Positions 45,544 to 53,058 of a stretch of DNA of 64,000 bases are shown here, in pieces (the first letter of the stretch is position 1; each line of letters opens with the position of its first letter). A program made the position numbers and the translations under genes. The stretch comes from Chryseobacterium nakagawai (GTDB taxonomy: Bacteria > Bacteroidota > Bacteroidia > Flavobacteriales > Weeksellaceae): contig NZ_LR134386.1 of the NCBI RefSeq assembly GCF_900637665.1, forward strand, positions 2,410,501 through 2,474,500, given 5' to 3'. The notes beneath the pieces were generated by a model. It was not told where the DNA came from, searched no databases, and was given only the letters and a program-made list of their open reading frames with translations.

Positions 45544-46284
45544 ATGAATAAGATCTTTGCATTCCTATTATTAATCCTATTATTTTCCTGTACAGACAAT
45601 ACAGCGATGGAAAGATATGACCAGATACAAAAACCGGGAGAAGTGACCATTAAAGGATACTCTAAACCTGATGTGCTTCAGTTGAGGTTTAATGGTGAAC
45701 CTATATCTATTGATGGGAAAACCTCTTATACCAATAAAATTGAAACCCAGCTTCAGTTTGTACTGGATCAGGGAGAGATCAATAAGCTGGAAATATATAA
45801 CCATGAAACAGGGAAAGAAATCATACAATATAAAATTACTTATGATAATATAGAGGAATATAAAAAATTATACTTCTTCAATCTTCCGGGAATTTTTTTG
45901 CAGGCTGAAGTGATAAAGCCACAGGTCAATCTTGGGAAAATCGGTTTTGAATTTATTTTTCCGAATCTGGGAGAGTTTTCAGGATCAACCCTTAAAAATG
46001 TTAAAGGAGTTTTAAAAAGAGAAAATGGTGTTGTACTGGCAGAATTTGATAATATCGGAAAAAACAGCTTTACTCCCGTTAAGATTTATAGTTCTTTTGG
46101 TGTTACAGCTCCTGTCTACCTTGAGTTGTATAAGCCGGGAACTACAGAGCCTTATGCCGGATCAGGAATGATTAAGGTGAAAATAAAGCAGGATATGGGC
46201 GCTAATATGATCATCCTGCAGGAAAAATCAGAAAATGGAGTATGGGTTGTAAAAGGAGATGTTGACGTGGCAGAATACTTATAA
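45544..46284 (+). CDS. Lipoprotein of unknown function
   Basis: 246 residues, lipobox LFSC (about Cys16). The body is beta-rich with two likely sandwich domains (VTIKGYSKPDVLQLRFNGEPI; then a C-terminal part with YLELYKPGTTEPYAG). No family recognised. It ends 6 nt before the S41 protease gene, so the two are cotranscribed, which suggests that it presents or holds a substrate for the protease at the cell surface or in the periplasm. Confidence 0.75.
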   Translation: MNKIFAFLLLILLFSCTDNTAMERYDQIQKPGEVTIKGYSKPDVLQLRFNGEPISIDGKTSYTNKIETQLQFVLDQGEINKLEIYNHETGKEIIQYKITYDNIEEYKKLYFFNLPGIFLQAEVIKPQVNLGKIGFEFIFPNLGEFSGSTLKNVKGVLKRENGVVLAEFDNIGKNSFTPVKIYSSFGVTAPVYLELYKPGTTEPYAGSGMIKVKIKQDMGANMIILQEKSENGVWVVKGDVDVAEYL

Positions 46285-46290
46285 TCAAGG

Positions 46291-47637
46291 ATGAGAAATT
46301 TTTTTAAACTTCAATGCATAGCGATCATCATTCTCTTTATCTCCTGTTCGGATCATGATGAAAATGCACCTGTCTTTCCGGAGGGAAGTACAGAGTCCAT
46401 TAACCTTTGGGTACAGGACAGCCTGAAACGATATTATTACTGGGCAGATCAGATGCCTGCTAAGCCGGATTATCATCTTCCTGTAAAAGATTTTTTTAAA
46501 AGTTTGCTGGCTCCTCAGGATCGGTTTTCTTTTATTGTCAATACAGAAGATCCTTCCAGTTATCCACGTTCAATCCGGAATATGTATGGTTTTGATTATA
46601 CTGTTATTCAGCAGGCTAACGGAGAAGTGGTCACCGTCATTAAACTGGTTCTTACAAACTCACCTGCTTTCAATGCGGGATTGGAACGAGGAATGATTAT
46701 CACCAAAATCAATGGAAAAACAGTCACAGCAAGCAATGCTGAGGCTATGACTTCTTCCATGAAAGATCTCACAGTTCTGGATCTTACCGTAGGAGGTTGG
46801 AACAATGGAAAGATCATTGATGAAAAAGAGATCAAAGTATATTATGGACTATCTTTTGAGCAGCCTCTATTATCTAAAGTGTTTGAAAAAAACGGTAGAA
46901 AGGTAGGGTATCTATATGTTTATGATTTTCCAGATGGGATGACACAAACCTTCAGCCAAAAGTTTGCCGAATTTAAAGGTGCCGGAGTACAGGAACTAAT
47001 TCTTGATCTGAGGTACAATTATGGTGGATCCGTATCTGCAGCTGCTGCTCTTTGTTCCCTGATTCCTTCAGGCCTATCATCGGCATCTCCCTTCATTATT
47101 TTTAAAGGAAATAAAAACGGAGGTGAGGTGAAAAGAACATTTTCCCAACAGATCGCCTATGATCCAAAAGCACTTGATTTTAATGCTTTACGCAGCAATG
47201 CTTTAGGGTTGAATAAAGTCTATATTTTAACTTCAAACAGTACGGCTTCGGCCGCTGAAATAGTCATCAATAATCTGAAACCTTATATGCAGGTGATCCA
47301 GGTTGGAGATGTAACGCTGGGAAAAGATATGGCAGGTTTCACTATAGAAGATAAACGGAAACCTCAAAAGATCCGTTGGCAGATGCATCCGGTAATTTAT
47401 AAAGTTTTTAATGGAAATGGAATGGGTGAATACAGTAATGGGATTTTGCCACAGGTTTCAGTGAACGAGTATGTTACGTTGCCTTTATTGCCTTTAGGTG
47501 ATCCCAATGAAACCTTAATTTCTTCTGTTTTGAATGGAACTTATTTTAAGTCTGCCCATCAGGAAGGGGCTTCCGAAGAAGTTAAGATTTTATATCAGAG
47601 TGATGTTCCTCCTATTGCTGTTGGCAAGGATTTATAA
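46291..47637 (+). CDS. S41-family protease lipoprotein with PDZ domain
   Basis: 448 residues, lipobox FISC (about Cys19). An N-terminal helical part precedes a PDZ-like domain (NSPAFNAGLERGMIITKINGKTV), followed by the tail-specific protease domain: LILDLRYNYGGSV, catalytic Ser in TSNSTASAAEIV, and Lys in GDVTLGKDMAG. It cleaves protein tails, most likely in the periplasm or on the surface. It is coupled to the unknown lipoprotein gene and lies in the receptor/beta-helix neighbourhood, so peptide processing linked to uptake is one reading. Confidence 0.92.
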   Translation: MRNFFKLQCIAIIILFISCSDHDENAPVFPEGSTESINLWVQDSLKRYYYWADQMPAKPDYHLPVKDFFKSLLAPQDRFSFIVNTEDPSSYPRSIRNMYGFDYTVIQQANGEVVTVIKLVLTNSPAFNAGLERGMIITKINGKTVTASNAEAMTSSMKDLTVLDLTVGGWNNGKIIDEKEIKVYYGLSFEQPLLSKVFEKNGRKVGYLYVYDFPDGMTQTFSQKFAEFKGAGVQELILDLRYNYGGSVSAAAALCSLIPSGLSSASPFIIFKGNKNGGEVKRTFSQQIAYDPKALDFNALRSNALGLNKVYILTSNSTASAAEIVINNLKPYMQVIQVGDVTLGKDMAGFTIEDKRKPQKIRWQMHPVIYKVFNGNGMGEYSNGILPQVSVNEYVTLPLLPLGDPNETLISSVLNGTYFKSAHQEGASEEVKILYQSDVPPIAVGKDL

Positions 47638-47672
47638 CATATGCATTGACATTAAAAATTAAAATTAAAACC

Positions 47673-47942
47673 ATGCAGGGAATAGAACCAAAACTTCACA
47701 CGAGCCTCACCAGCCGTATCGAATATTACCGCCTCCTGATTGAAGCTGCAGATCATTCAGAAACCTGTTCATCCGATGTCATTACACAGATTTCCGAGTT
47801 GGGAAATTTGTATGAAGAATACCTGATTAACAAAAAGAATCTGGAACAAAGTATAAAAAACTACAGAGACTATCATAATGACCTGAGGAAAAAACTGACG
47901 ATGAGACTTCGCGAAATCAAAAGAAAGGCGAGACAGAAATAA
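47673..47942 (+). CDS. Small helical protein of unknown function
   Basis: 89 residues from the ATG at 47673. All-helical and highly charged, with a coiled-coil centre (LGNLYEEYLINKKNLEQSIKNYR) and a basic tail (REIKRKARQK). No signal peptide. It follows the S41 protease gene by 35 nt. I do not recognise a family; the basic tail could touch nucleic acid, but this is a guess. Confidence 0.6.
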   Translation: MQGIEPKLHTSLTSRIEYYRLLIEAADHSETCSSDVITQISELGNLYEEYLINKKNLEQSIKNYRDYHNDLRKKLTMRLREIKRKARQK

Positions 47943-48113
47943 TTTATTTTACTGCTTAATTGTGACCATCAGATAACAGCATTGTCATGATGAACTAGAA
48001 ATGAAGGAATCATTTAAAATTTATACCCTATATGCTGTTTAAGTTCTCTTTCTTACCTTGTTTTATTCCAAAATTCATACATTTATGATTTCAAGTTGAA
48101 AGAAGATGCTTTT

Positions 48114-48836
48114 ATGAATTTTAATGAGACAGCGCTTTCCGGTTATATCAATATGTTCTGGCAGTTTTCCTGGCCACAATGGGTTGTTTTCAGTCTGATT
48201 AGCAATCTTCTTTTGTATTTATTTTCAATAGGACTGTATGTTTTCATTGATAAAACCTGTCGTAAAAGTCCATTGCAAGAGAAAGATCATCCTGTTTCAG
48301 CATCAGATTTTTACCTCAGTCTTTTTACGGTTGTCTGTAATAGCCTTGTTATGCTGATAGGTGTTTTTTTATGGAAGAATGGCTGGATTGAGTTGGGAAC
48401 TACCCAATCAGGAATGAAGATCAGCCTGGAGGTTATTGCTTTACTTCTTTTAATGGATCTGTGTATGTACTTCTTTCACTATGCTGCCCATTTACCATTT
48501 GTATATAAAATGATTCACGGAAAGCACCACGAGCATGTAAGCACCAATTATCTGAGCCTTTTTGTTCTTCATCCTTTTGAAACCATAGGATTTGGACTCA
48601 TGATGCTGGTCTTATTACTATGTTATAATTTTTCTGTTATTTCAATTTCCATTTATTTGTCCATCAATCTTATTTGGGGAACCATAGGACATCTCAACAG
48701 AGAGTTTTTTCCAGCCAGTTTTGATCGTTTTTTTGTAGGAACTACCAGATTTCACAATCGCCATCATCTGGATGAAACCAAGAATTTTGGATTTTATACT
48801 TCCATCTGGGATAGGCTGTTTGGTACATATAAATAA
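48114..48836 (+). CDS. Fatty acid hydroxylase / sterol desaturase family membrane protein
   Basis: 240 residues from the ATG at 48114 (the frame opens at a TTG at 48096). Four to five membrane helices and the di-iron His boxes of the family: HYAAH, HGKHHEH, and HNRHH near the C-terminus. It inserts oxygen into, or desaturates, a lipid chain using di-iron. Single gene. In flavobacteria relatives hydroxylate fatty acids of amino-lipids or carotenoids; which one cannot be told here. Confidence 0.9.
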   Translation: MNFNETALSGYINMFWQFSWPQWVVFSLISNLLLYLFSIGLYVFIDKTCRKSPLQEKDHPVSASDFYLSLFTVVCNSLVMLIGVFLWKNGWIELGTTQSGMKISLEVIALLLLMDLCMYFFHYAAHLPFVYKMIHGKHHEHVSTNYLSLFVLHPFETIGFGLMMLVLLLCYNFSVISISIYLSINLIWGTIGHLNREFFPASFDRFFVGTTRFHNRHHLDETKNFGFYTSIWDRLFGTYK

Positions 48837-49072
48837 AAGCAACAAATGCCAGAATAATAGTTTGAGTTAGTTCAAAAAACTAAAGGGTACTTAGAATATT
48901 GATAGGCAGAAAATATTTCTTGTAATTTTCCAGATCATCATAAATACTTATTCATAGGCTGGAAATAGTTTGATCAATTCATTCATGAGTCGAAATTAAT
49001 TTTTAAATGATTGTAGTGTTACAGCATTCTGTGCTTTCCAAAAATACAATTAATTATAAGGAATCCGATGGA

Positions 49073-49495
49073 TTAAAGCTTGATTTCATTCAAAATCTTA
49101 TTCAGCAGGGAATTAAACTGTTTAAGTTCAGCCGAAGTAAGTATAGAAGCAGCCTGTTGAGTCATGCTTTTCCGGAAGGTTTCAGAATTTTCAACTATAA
49201 ATTTTCCTTTTTCAGTGACGGATAGTATGAACTTTCTACGGTCTGTCTCATCCTGTTTCTGAGTAATAAAATCGTTGTTAATAAGAATCTTCAGTTGCTT
49301 AGAAACGGCTGCAGGGGTGATTTTAAAAGCAGTTGCGATCTCTTTTCCTGTTAATCCTTTTTTACGAAGAATAAATTCGATTATATTATAATGAGAAGCT
49401 GTTATTCCGTTAATATCTCCTCTGTTCATATGGGCAAGAATAAGACACTGGAAATCTGTAAATGTGTCAAAAAATTTTTTTTCAATAGGTTTCAT
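49073..49495 (-). CDS. MarR-family transcriptional repressor
   Basis: 140 residues, winged HTH with helical dimer ends. The recognition part is GLTGKEIATAFKITPAAVSKQLKILINNDFI, with wing QDETDRRKFILSVTEKG. It diverges from a UvrA-like gene. A 29-bp near-perfect palindrome in the 53-nt gap, 10 nt from the UvrA-like start codon, is its probable operator. Confidence 0.93.
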   Translation of the reverse strand: MKPIEKKFFDTFTDFQCLILAHMNRGDINGITASHYNIIEFILRKKGLTGKEIATAFKITPAAVSKQLKILINNDFITQKQDETDRRKFILSVTEKGKFIVENSETFRKSMTQQAASILTSAELKQFNSLLNKILNEIKL

Positions 49496-49509
49496 GGAAT
49501 GAATTTTGA

Positions 49510-49538
49510 TTAACTTAGTTAACTATTAACAAAGTTAA
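49510..49538. promoter_or_regulatory. Operator between the MarR and UvrA-like genes
   Basis: TTAACTTAGTTAA-CTA-TTAACAAAGTTAA: 13-bp arms that match at 12 positions, 29 bp in all. Size and position (between divergent start codons) fit a MarR dimer or double-dimer site that would shut both genes. Confidence 0.8.
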
Positions 49539-49548
49539 TGATTTTAAA

Positions 49549-51798
49549 ATGGAAAACATAGAAATTACTAATGCAAGACAGAATAATCTCAAAAATATTT
49601 CCATAAAAATTCCAAAATATAAGATCGTAGTTTTTACGGGAGTATCGGGATCAGGGAAATCTTCCCTGGTATTTGAAACCATAGGAGCAGAGGCACAGCG
49701 TCAGATTAATGAAACACAGAACAGTTTTATCAGAAACCGGTTACAGCATTATGGCATACCGGATGTAGACAAAATCGAAAATCTTAATGTTCCCATTATC
49801 ATCAACCAGAAGAGACTGGGAGGAAATGCACGTTCTACGGTGGGAACAGCTGCTGATGTTTATGCTTCTCTGAGGCTGCTTTTTTCAAGAATGGGACATC
49901 CTTTCGTAGGATATTCCAATGTATTTTCGTTCAATAATCCACAGGGTATGTGTCCGGAATGCGAAGGACTAGGTATTGTACAGACGGTAAATGTTAATAG
50001 GCTGATTGATCAGACGAAATCTTTAAATGAAGGAGCCATTAAATTTCCAACTTTTCAACCGGGAGGATGGCGTTTAACAAGATATACACAATCAGGCTAT
50101 TTTGATAACGATAAAAAGCTGAAGGATTTTACAGCCAAAGAATGGGATATCCTGTTATATGAACGTAACCATATACCTACACATCCTGATAAAAGCTGGG
50201 GTAAAACTGTGAAATATGAAGGAATTATTCCGAGGATTGAAAAGACATTTCTAAAAAAAGATTCCAAAGAAAATAGTACCCGAAAAGATGCTTTAAATAA
50301 TGTAATCATCACAAAAGCCTGCCCATCATGCCATGGGAAACGGCTAAATGTAAAGATTCTGAGCTGTAAGATCAAAGGTAAAAATATTGCAGACTGTACT
50401 GCACTTTCTATTGATGAGCTATTGGAATTTATTAACAACCTGAAATCTGAAGCTTATGAAGTTATCATTAAAGAGCTTTCCGGAAAGCTTCAGAACATTA
50501 TTAATATTGGTTTGCAGTATCTTACATTGGACCGAAATACAAATTCTCTTTCGGGAGGCGAATCCCAAAGGATAAAAATGGTAAGGAACCTGGGAAATAG
50601 TCTGGTTGATTTACTGTATATCTTTGATGAACCTAGTATTGGCCTTCATCCAAAGGACCTACAGAATATTAATACCATTATCCAGCAGATTAAAGATAAA
50701 GGAAATTCTGTTTTGGTAGTAGAGCATGATCCGGATATCATTAAGATGTCGGATTGGATCATTGATATGGGACCTGGCTCCGGGAAAAACGGTGGGGAGG
50801 TGATCTATGAAGGAGATTTCAATGGATTAAAGAAATCTAAAGGAAAAACCGGATCTTATTTTAAAGAAAAACCTGTGATCAAAAAAGATTTCAGAAAACC
50901 GGATGGCTATCTTGAGATCAGGAATGCCAGTCTCCATAATCTTAAAAATATCAGTGTGAATATCCCAACAGGAGTTATGACTGTTGTTACAGGAGTGGCC
51001 GGTTCAGGGAAAAGTACTTTAATCAATCATGTTTTACCTTTATTTTATTCGGATTTAACGGTGATTGATCAGTCTTTGTTTACAGCAAGTGCCCGATCCA
51101 ATCTCCTGACCTATTTAAATATATCCGATACGGTACGAAAACTGTTTTCAGCATCCAATCATGTTTCAGAAAAGCTGTTCAGTCGGAATAGTGAAGGAGC
51201 CTGTAAAAACTGTAAAGGATTGGGAGTAGAAAAAATAGATTTAGCTTTTATGGATGATATTGAACAGCCTTGTGAAGTATGTGGTGGTTCAGGATTCGAC
51301 CCGAAAGTTCAGAAATATCAATATCATCAGAAGACTATTGTAGAAGTGATGAATATGACAGTTCTGGAAGCTCAAGATTTTTTTGCGGATAAAAATATCA
51401 TCAGAAACTTTGATTTGCTGGTAAAATTGGGCTTAGATTATCTTATGCTGGGACAACGTCTGGACAGCTTTTCGGGTGGTGAAAGACAGCGTTTGAAACT
51501 GACCCGGGAACTGAAAAATACCCATCAGATTATTGTTCTGGATGAACCAAGTACAGGTTTGCACCCAAGTGATACCCAAAAACTGTTGTCATTTTTTAAT
51601 GATCTTGTAGACCAGCATAATACATTAATTGTTATTGAGCATAATCTGGATATTATTGCTCAGGCTGATTGGATCATTGATATTGGCCCCGGTGCTGGAA
51701 AATTTGGTGGAAAAGTTTTGTTTGAAGGAACTCCTAATGCGTTATTGAAAAATAAAACCTCATATACTGCAGAATTCCTGAGAAAACATATTGAATAG
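49549..51798 (+). CDS. UvrA-like ABC-type ATPase (drug-resistance type)
   Basis: 749 residues, shorter than UvrA (about 940), and missing the UvrB-binding insertion. Two ABC halves: Walker A GVSGSGKSSL and GVAGSGKSTL, signatures LSGGESQRIK and FSGGERQRLK, Walker B YIFDEPSIGLHP and VLDEPSTGLHP. Zinc-type Cys pairs are present (CPECEGLG, CPSCHGKR, CKNCKGLG, CEVCGGSG). This is the DrrC/class II UvrA group, which protects DNA from intercalating drugs or crosslinks. Control by the divergent MarR gene supports a toxin-response role. Confidence 0.92.
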   Translation: MENIEITNARQNNLKNISIKIPKYKIVVFTGVSGSGKSSLVFETIGAEAQRQINETQNSFIRNRLQHYGIPDVDKIENLNVPIIINQKRLGGNARSTVGTAADVYASLRLLFSRMGHPFVGYSNVFSFNNPQGMCPECEGLGIVQTVNVNRLIDQTKSLNEGAIKFPTFQPGGWRLTRYTQSGYFDNDKKLKDFTAKEWDILLYERNHIPTHPDKSWGKTVKYEGIIPRIEKTFLKKDSKENSTRKDALNNVIITKACPSCHGKRLNVKILSCKIKGKNIADCTALSIDELLEFINNLKSEAYEVIIKELSGKLQNIINIGLQYLTLDRNTNSLSGGESQRIKMVRNLGNSLVDLLYIFDEPSIGLHPKDLQNINTIIQQIKDKGNSVLVVEHDPDIIKMSDWIIDMGPGSGKNGGEVIYEGDFNGLKKSKGKTGSYFKEKPVIKKDFRKPDGYLEIRNASLHNLKNISVNIPTGVMTVVTGVAGSGKSTLINHVLPLFYSDLTVIDQSLFTASARSNLLTYLNISDTVRKLFSASNHVSEKLFSRNSEGACKNCKGLGVEKIDLAFMDDIEQPCEVCGGSGFDPKVQKYQYHQKTIVEVMNMTVLEAQDFFADKNIIRNFDLLVKLGLDYLMLGQRLDSFSGGERQRLKLTRELKNTHQIIVLDEPSTGLHPSDTQKLLSFFNDLVDQHNTLIVIEHNLDIIAQADWIIDIGPGAGKFGGKVLFEGTPNALLKNKTSYTAEFLRKHIE

Positions 51799-51804
51799 AA
51801 AATT

Positions 51805-51926
51805 AAACCATTAAAATTTTAAAGAAAATAAGCATAATTAAAAGAAAATCCTGCGATTGTAAATAAGCTCTATTTAAAGCGGAGATTCTTAATTATCCTT
51901 AGACCCTTATTGAATCTTAATGGTTT
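51805..51926. repeat. Non-coding element with inverted ends between convergent genes
   Basis: AAACCATTAA (51805-51814) is matched by TTAATGGTTT (51917-51926), perfect 10-bp ends, with further partial pairing inside (AATAAG / CTTATT). It lies between the UvrA-like and phytase genes and may serve as a shared terminator as well. Confidence 0.5.
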
Positions 51927-52010
51927 AAACCTATATTATAACCACAAATATTTCTAATGTTAATCATTGTATTATTGGTGACAACATGAGTGTTATTCAT
52001 GGTTAAAAAA

Positions 52011-53054
52011 TCATTTTGTTTGTTTTGCTTTTACAGCTGCCTGAATTCTTTCTTCAATCATTCTCCAGTCATACAAATGAAATACCCGGCCATTGCTCAT
52101 GGCTACAAACACACCTTTCGGAAATTTGGGGCCTAAATTAACATTCGTAACTTCAGAACCATCACTTTCAAGGGTAGAAACAGGAATAGCGACAATTCTC
52201 CCTTTAGCCGGATTTTCTCTTAGATAGACATTGAAGGTATCATTCTGCTGATCGGAAACCAAAATGTATCCCTTTCCTTTTGAGGTAGGATAGATTGAGA
52301 TCCCTTCCACATCAGATTTAAAATCACCTTGCCCGAAAACAAGAAGTTCTTCATTTCCTTTTTCCGGATCTGCATAATATTGGTGAACGCCAAACTGTTC
52401 ATCAGAATAATAAATATATCCCAGTTCATCATCTACTGCGATACTTTCAATCTCCTTCAATCCGCTGTATTTTCCAAATTTACGGACAACATCTCCAGTG
52501 ATTCTTCCTCCTTTTTCTGAAAGCTTATACTGCCATAGATAGCCATCCTTTGGTCCGGATTTTCTTCCTGCAATCACATAAATTTCTCCTGTTTCCGGGT
52601 TTTTATACATGGATACTCCCATTGGGCCACGTTCTGTTTCTCCGTCAAATACAGAAATTTCACCCACTTCCTTCAATTCAGGAAGAGAGTAAAGCTTTAT
52701 TTTATTCGTTTCCCGCTCGGTAACGGCTGCAATGTCTGTTTTCTTTCCGTTTAAAACAAAACCGTATTCAATATCCACATTATTAGGACGTTTAAGACCT
52801 GAAACTTTATGGATGATTTTACCATTCAGATCAAAAGCATACAGTCCGCCATCCGTATCTTTATCTGTTCCTATGATGATACTTTTTGAAGCATCCTGAG
52901 GATTGATCCAGATGGCCGGATCATCGGTATCATGAACCACAGTTTCTGTAATAACGGTTGGTTTTAATTTTTCTCCTAATTGATTTTGTCCTTTACAGCC
53001 TATCACCAAAGGAAAAATGGCAAATGCTGATATATAATATATTATCTTTTTCAT
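52011..53054 (-). CDS. Beta-propeller phytase lipoprotein
   Basis: 347 residues, lipobox VIGC (about Cys20). Phytase-type six-blade propeller landmarks: VVHDTDDPAIWINP (calcium/phosphate site), TDKDTDGGLYAFDLNG, RPNNVDIEYGF, ERGPMGVSMYKNPETGEIYV, and DDELGYIYYSDEQFGVHQYY. It frees phosphate from phytate at the cell surface using calcium. The gene follows the TonB receptor gene by 4 nt, so the two are one unit, a known pairing for phytate use in Gram-negative bacteria. Confidence 0.92.
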   Translation of the reverse strand: MKKIIYYISAFAIFPLVIGCKGQNQLGEKLKPTVITETVVHDTDDPAIWINPQDASKSIIIGTDKDTDGGLYAFDLNGKIIHKVSGLKRPNNVDIEYGFVLNGKKTDIAAVTERETNKIKLYSLPELKEVGEISVFDGETERGPMGVSMYKNPETGEIYVIAGRKSGPKDGYLWQYKLSEKGGRITGDVVRKFGKYSGLKEIESIAVDDELGYIYYSDEQFGVHQYYADPEKGNEELLVFGQGDFKSDVEGISIYPTSKGKGYILVSDQQNDTFNVYLRENPAKGRIVAIPVSTLESDGSEVTNVNLGPKFPKGVFVAMSNGRVFHLYDWRMIEERIQAAVKAKQTK

Positions 53055-53058
53055 GTTC

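Noticed and set aside
49549..51798. Canonical nucleotide-excision-repair UvrA
   Set aside because: Too short, lacks the UvrB-binding insertion, and is paired with a MarR repressor.
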